Assembly: GCA_900542795.1 (NCBI GenBank) | Contig: UQPD01000021.1 | Span: 1-23,873, forward strand | Direction: 5' to 3' | From: an uncultured Prevotella sp. | GTDB lineage: Bacteria > Bacteroidota > Bacteroidia > Bacteroidales > Bacteroidaceae | DNA: 23,873 bases | Part shown: piece by piece, positions 23,826-23,873 of the stretch | How the letters are laid out: each line of letters starts with the position of its first letter | Position numbering within the stretch: position 1 is the stretch's first letter | Notes under the pieces: model-generated | The model's database searches: none | Seen by the model: only the letters and a program-made list of their open reading frames with translations | Told to the model about the DNA's origin: nothing | Made by a program: the position numbers and the translations under genes

Positions 23826-23873
23826 CTGTCTCTTATACACATCTCCGAGCCCACGAGACGCGTAGTAATCTCG
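23826..23873. other. Illumina Nextera adapter and index contamination (not genomic)
   Basis: Bases 23826-23844 are the Nextera mosaic end CTGTCTCTTATACACATCT. Bases 23845-23859 are CCGAGCCCACGAGAC, the rest of the read-2 transposase adapter. Bases 23860-23867 (GCGTAGTA) sit where the eight-base i7 index belongs, and 23868-23873 (ATCTCG) begin the P7 sequence. The order and spacing are exactly those of a library molecule, so genome sequence ends at 23825. Confidence 0.98.

Overview
The window looks like a chromosomal segment of a Bacteroidales bacterium, most likely a member of the Prevotellaceae. The evidence is the aerotolerance (Bat) operon, the coaBC-DUF4835-recN neighbourhood, a Porin_10-type outer-membrane protein, DUF6048/DUF6452/DUF4199 proteins, A-rich leaders without clear Shine-Dalgarno sites, and a dispersed palindromic repeat of a kind I know from Bacteroidetes intergenic DNA. 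The window is probably one whole draft contig: its left edge lies inside the dispersed repeat, and its last 48 bases are Illumina Nextera adapter plus index, not genome.

Left part (+ strand, 102-8192): coaBC (coenzyme A synthesis), a secreted DUF4835/PorD-like protein, recN (DNA repair), then two closely spaced envelope genes. These are a trypsin-fold protein with TPRs that lacks the catalytic His and Ser, and a 748-residue putative porin. A 75-nt near-perfect inverted repeat closes this block.

Middle part (+ strand, 8489-17376): a complete moxR-bat cluster. It runs MoxR AAA+ ATPase, DUF58 protein, a membrane-anchored protein without a firm name, BatA and BatB (VWA-domain membrane proteins with intact MIDAS motifs), BatC (TPR, Q/N-rich), BatD and BatE (TPR plus SH3-like). 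MoxR ATPases with VWA partners are thought to act as chaperone-like or metal-insertion machines at the envelope, and the Bat operon was linked to oxygen tolerance in Bacteroides. Between the DUF58 gene and the next gene sits a 305-bp insertion-like spacer, made of a 45-bp tandem repeat followed by a palindromic REP-like element. After batE come a degenerate 13-15 bp repeat array and a PAP2 phosphatase gene.

Right part (- strand, 23825-18326): a DUF4199 membrane protein (5' end lost at the contig end), a GT2 polyprenyl-phosphate glycosyltransferase, a DUF6452 lipoprotein, a DUF6048 beta-barrel-like protein and ApbE (FMN transferase), the last three overlapping, then a Crp/Fnr regulator and pyrF. 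It converges on the PAP2 gene at a strong bidirectional hairpin terminator (18250-18290).

I found no CRISPR array, tRNA, rRNA, integrase, transposase or defence system. The genes are ordinary for the group. The points of interest are the repeats, the catalytically dead protease-like protein, the divergent CoaC active-site motifs and the adapter artefact.
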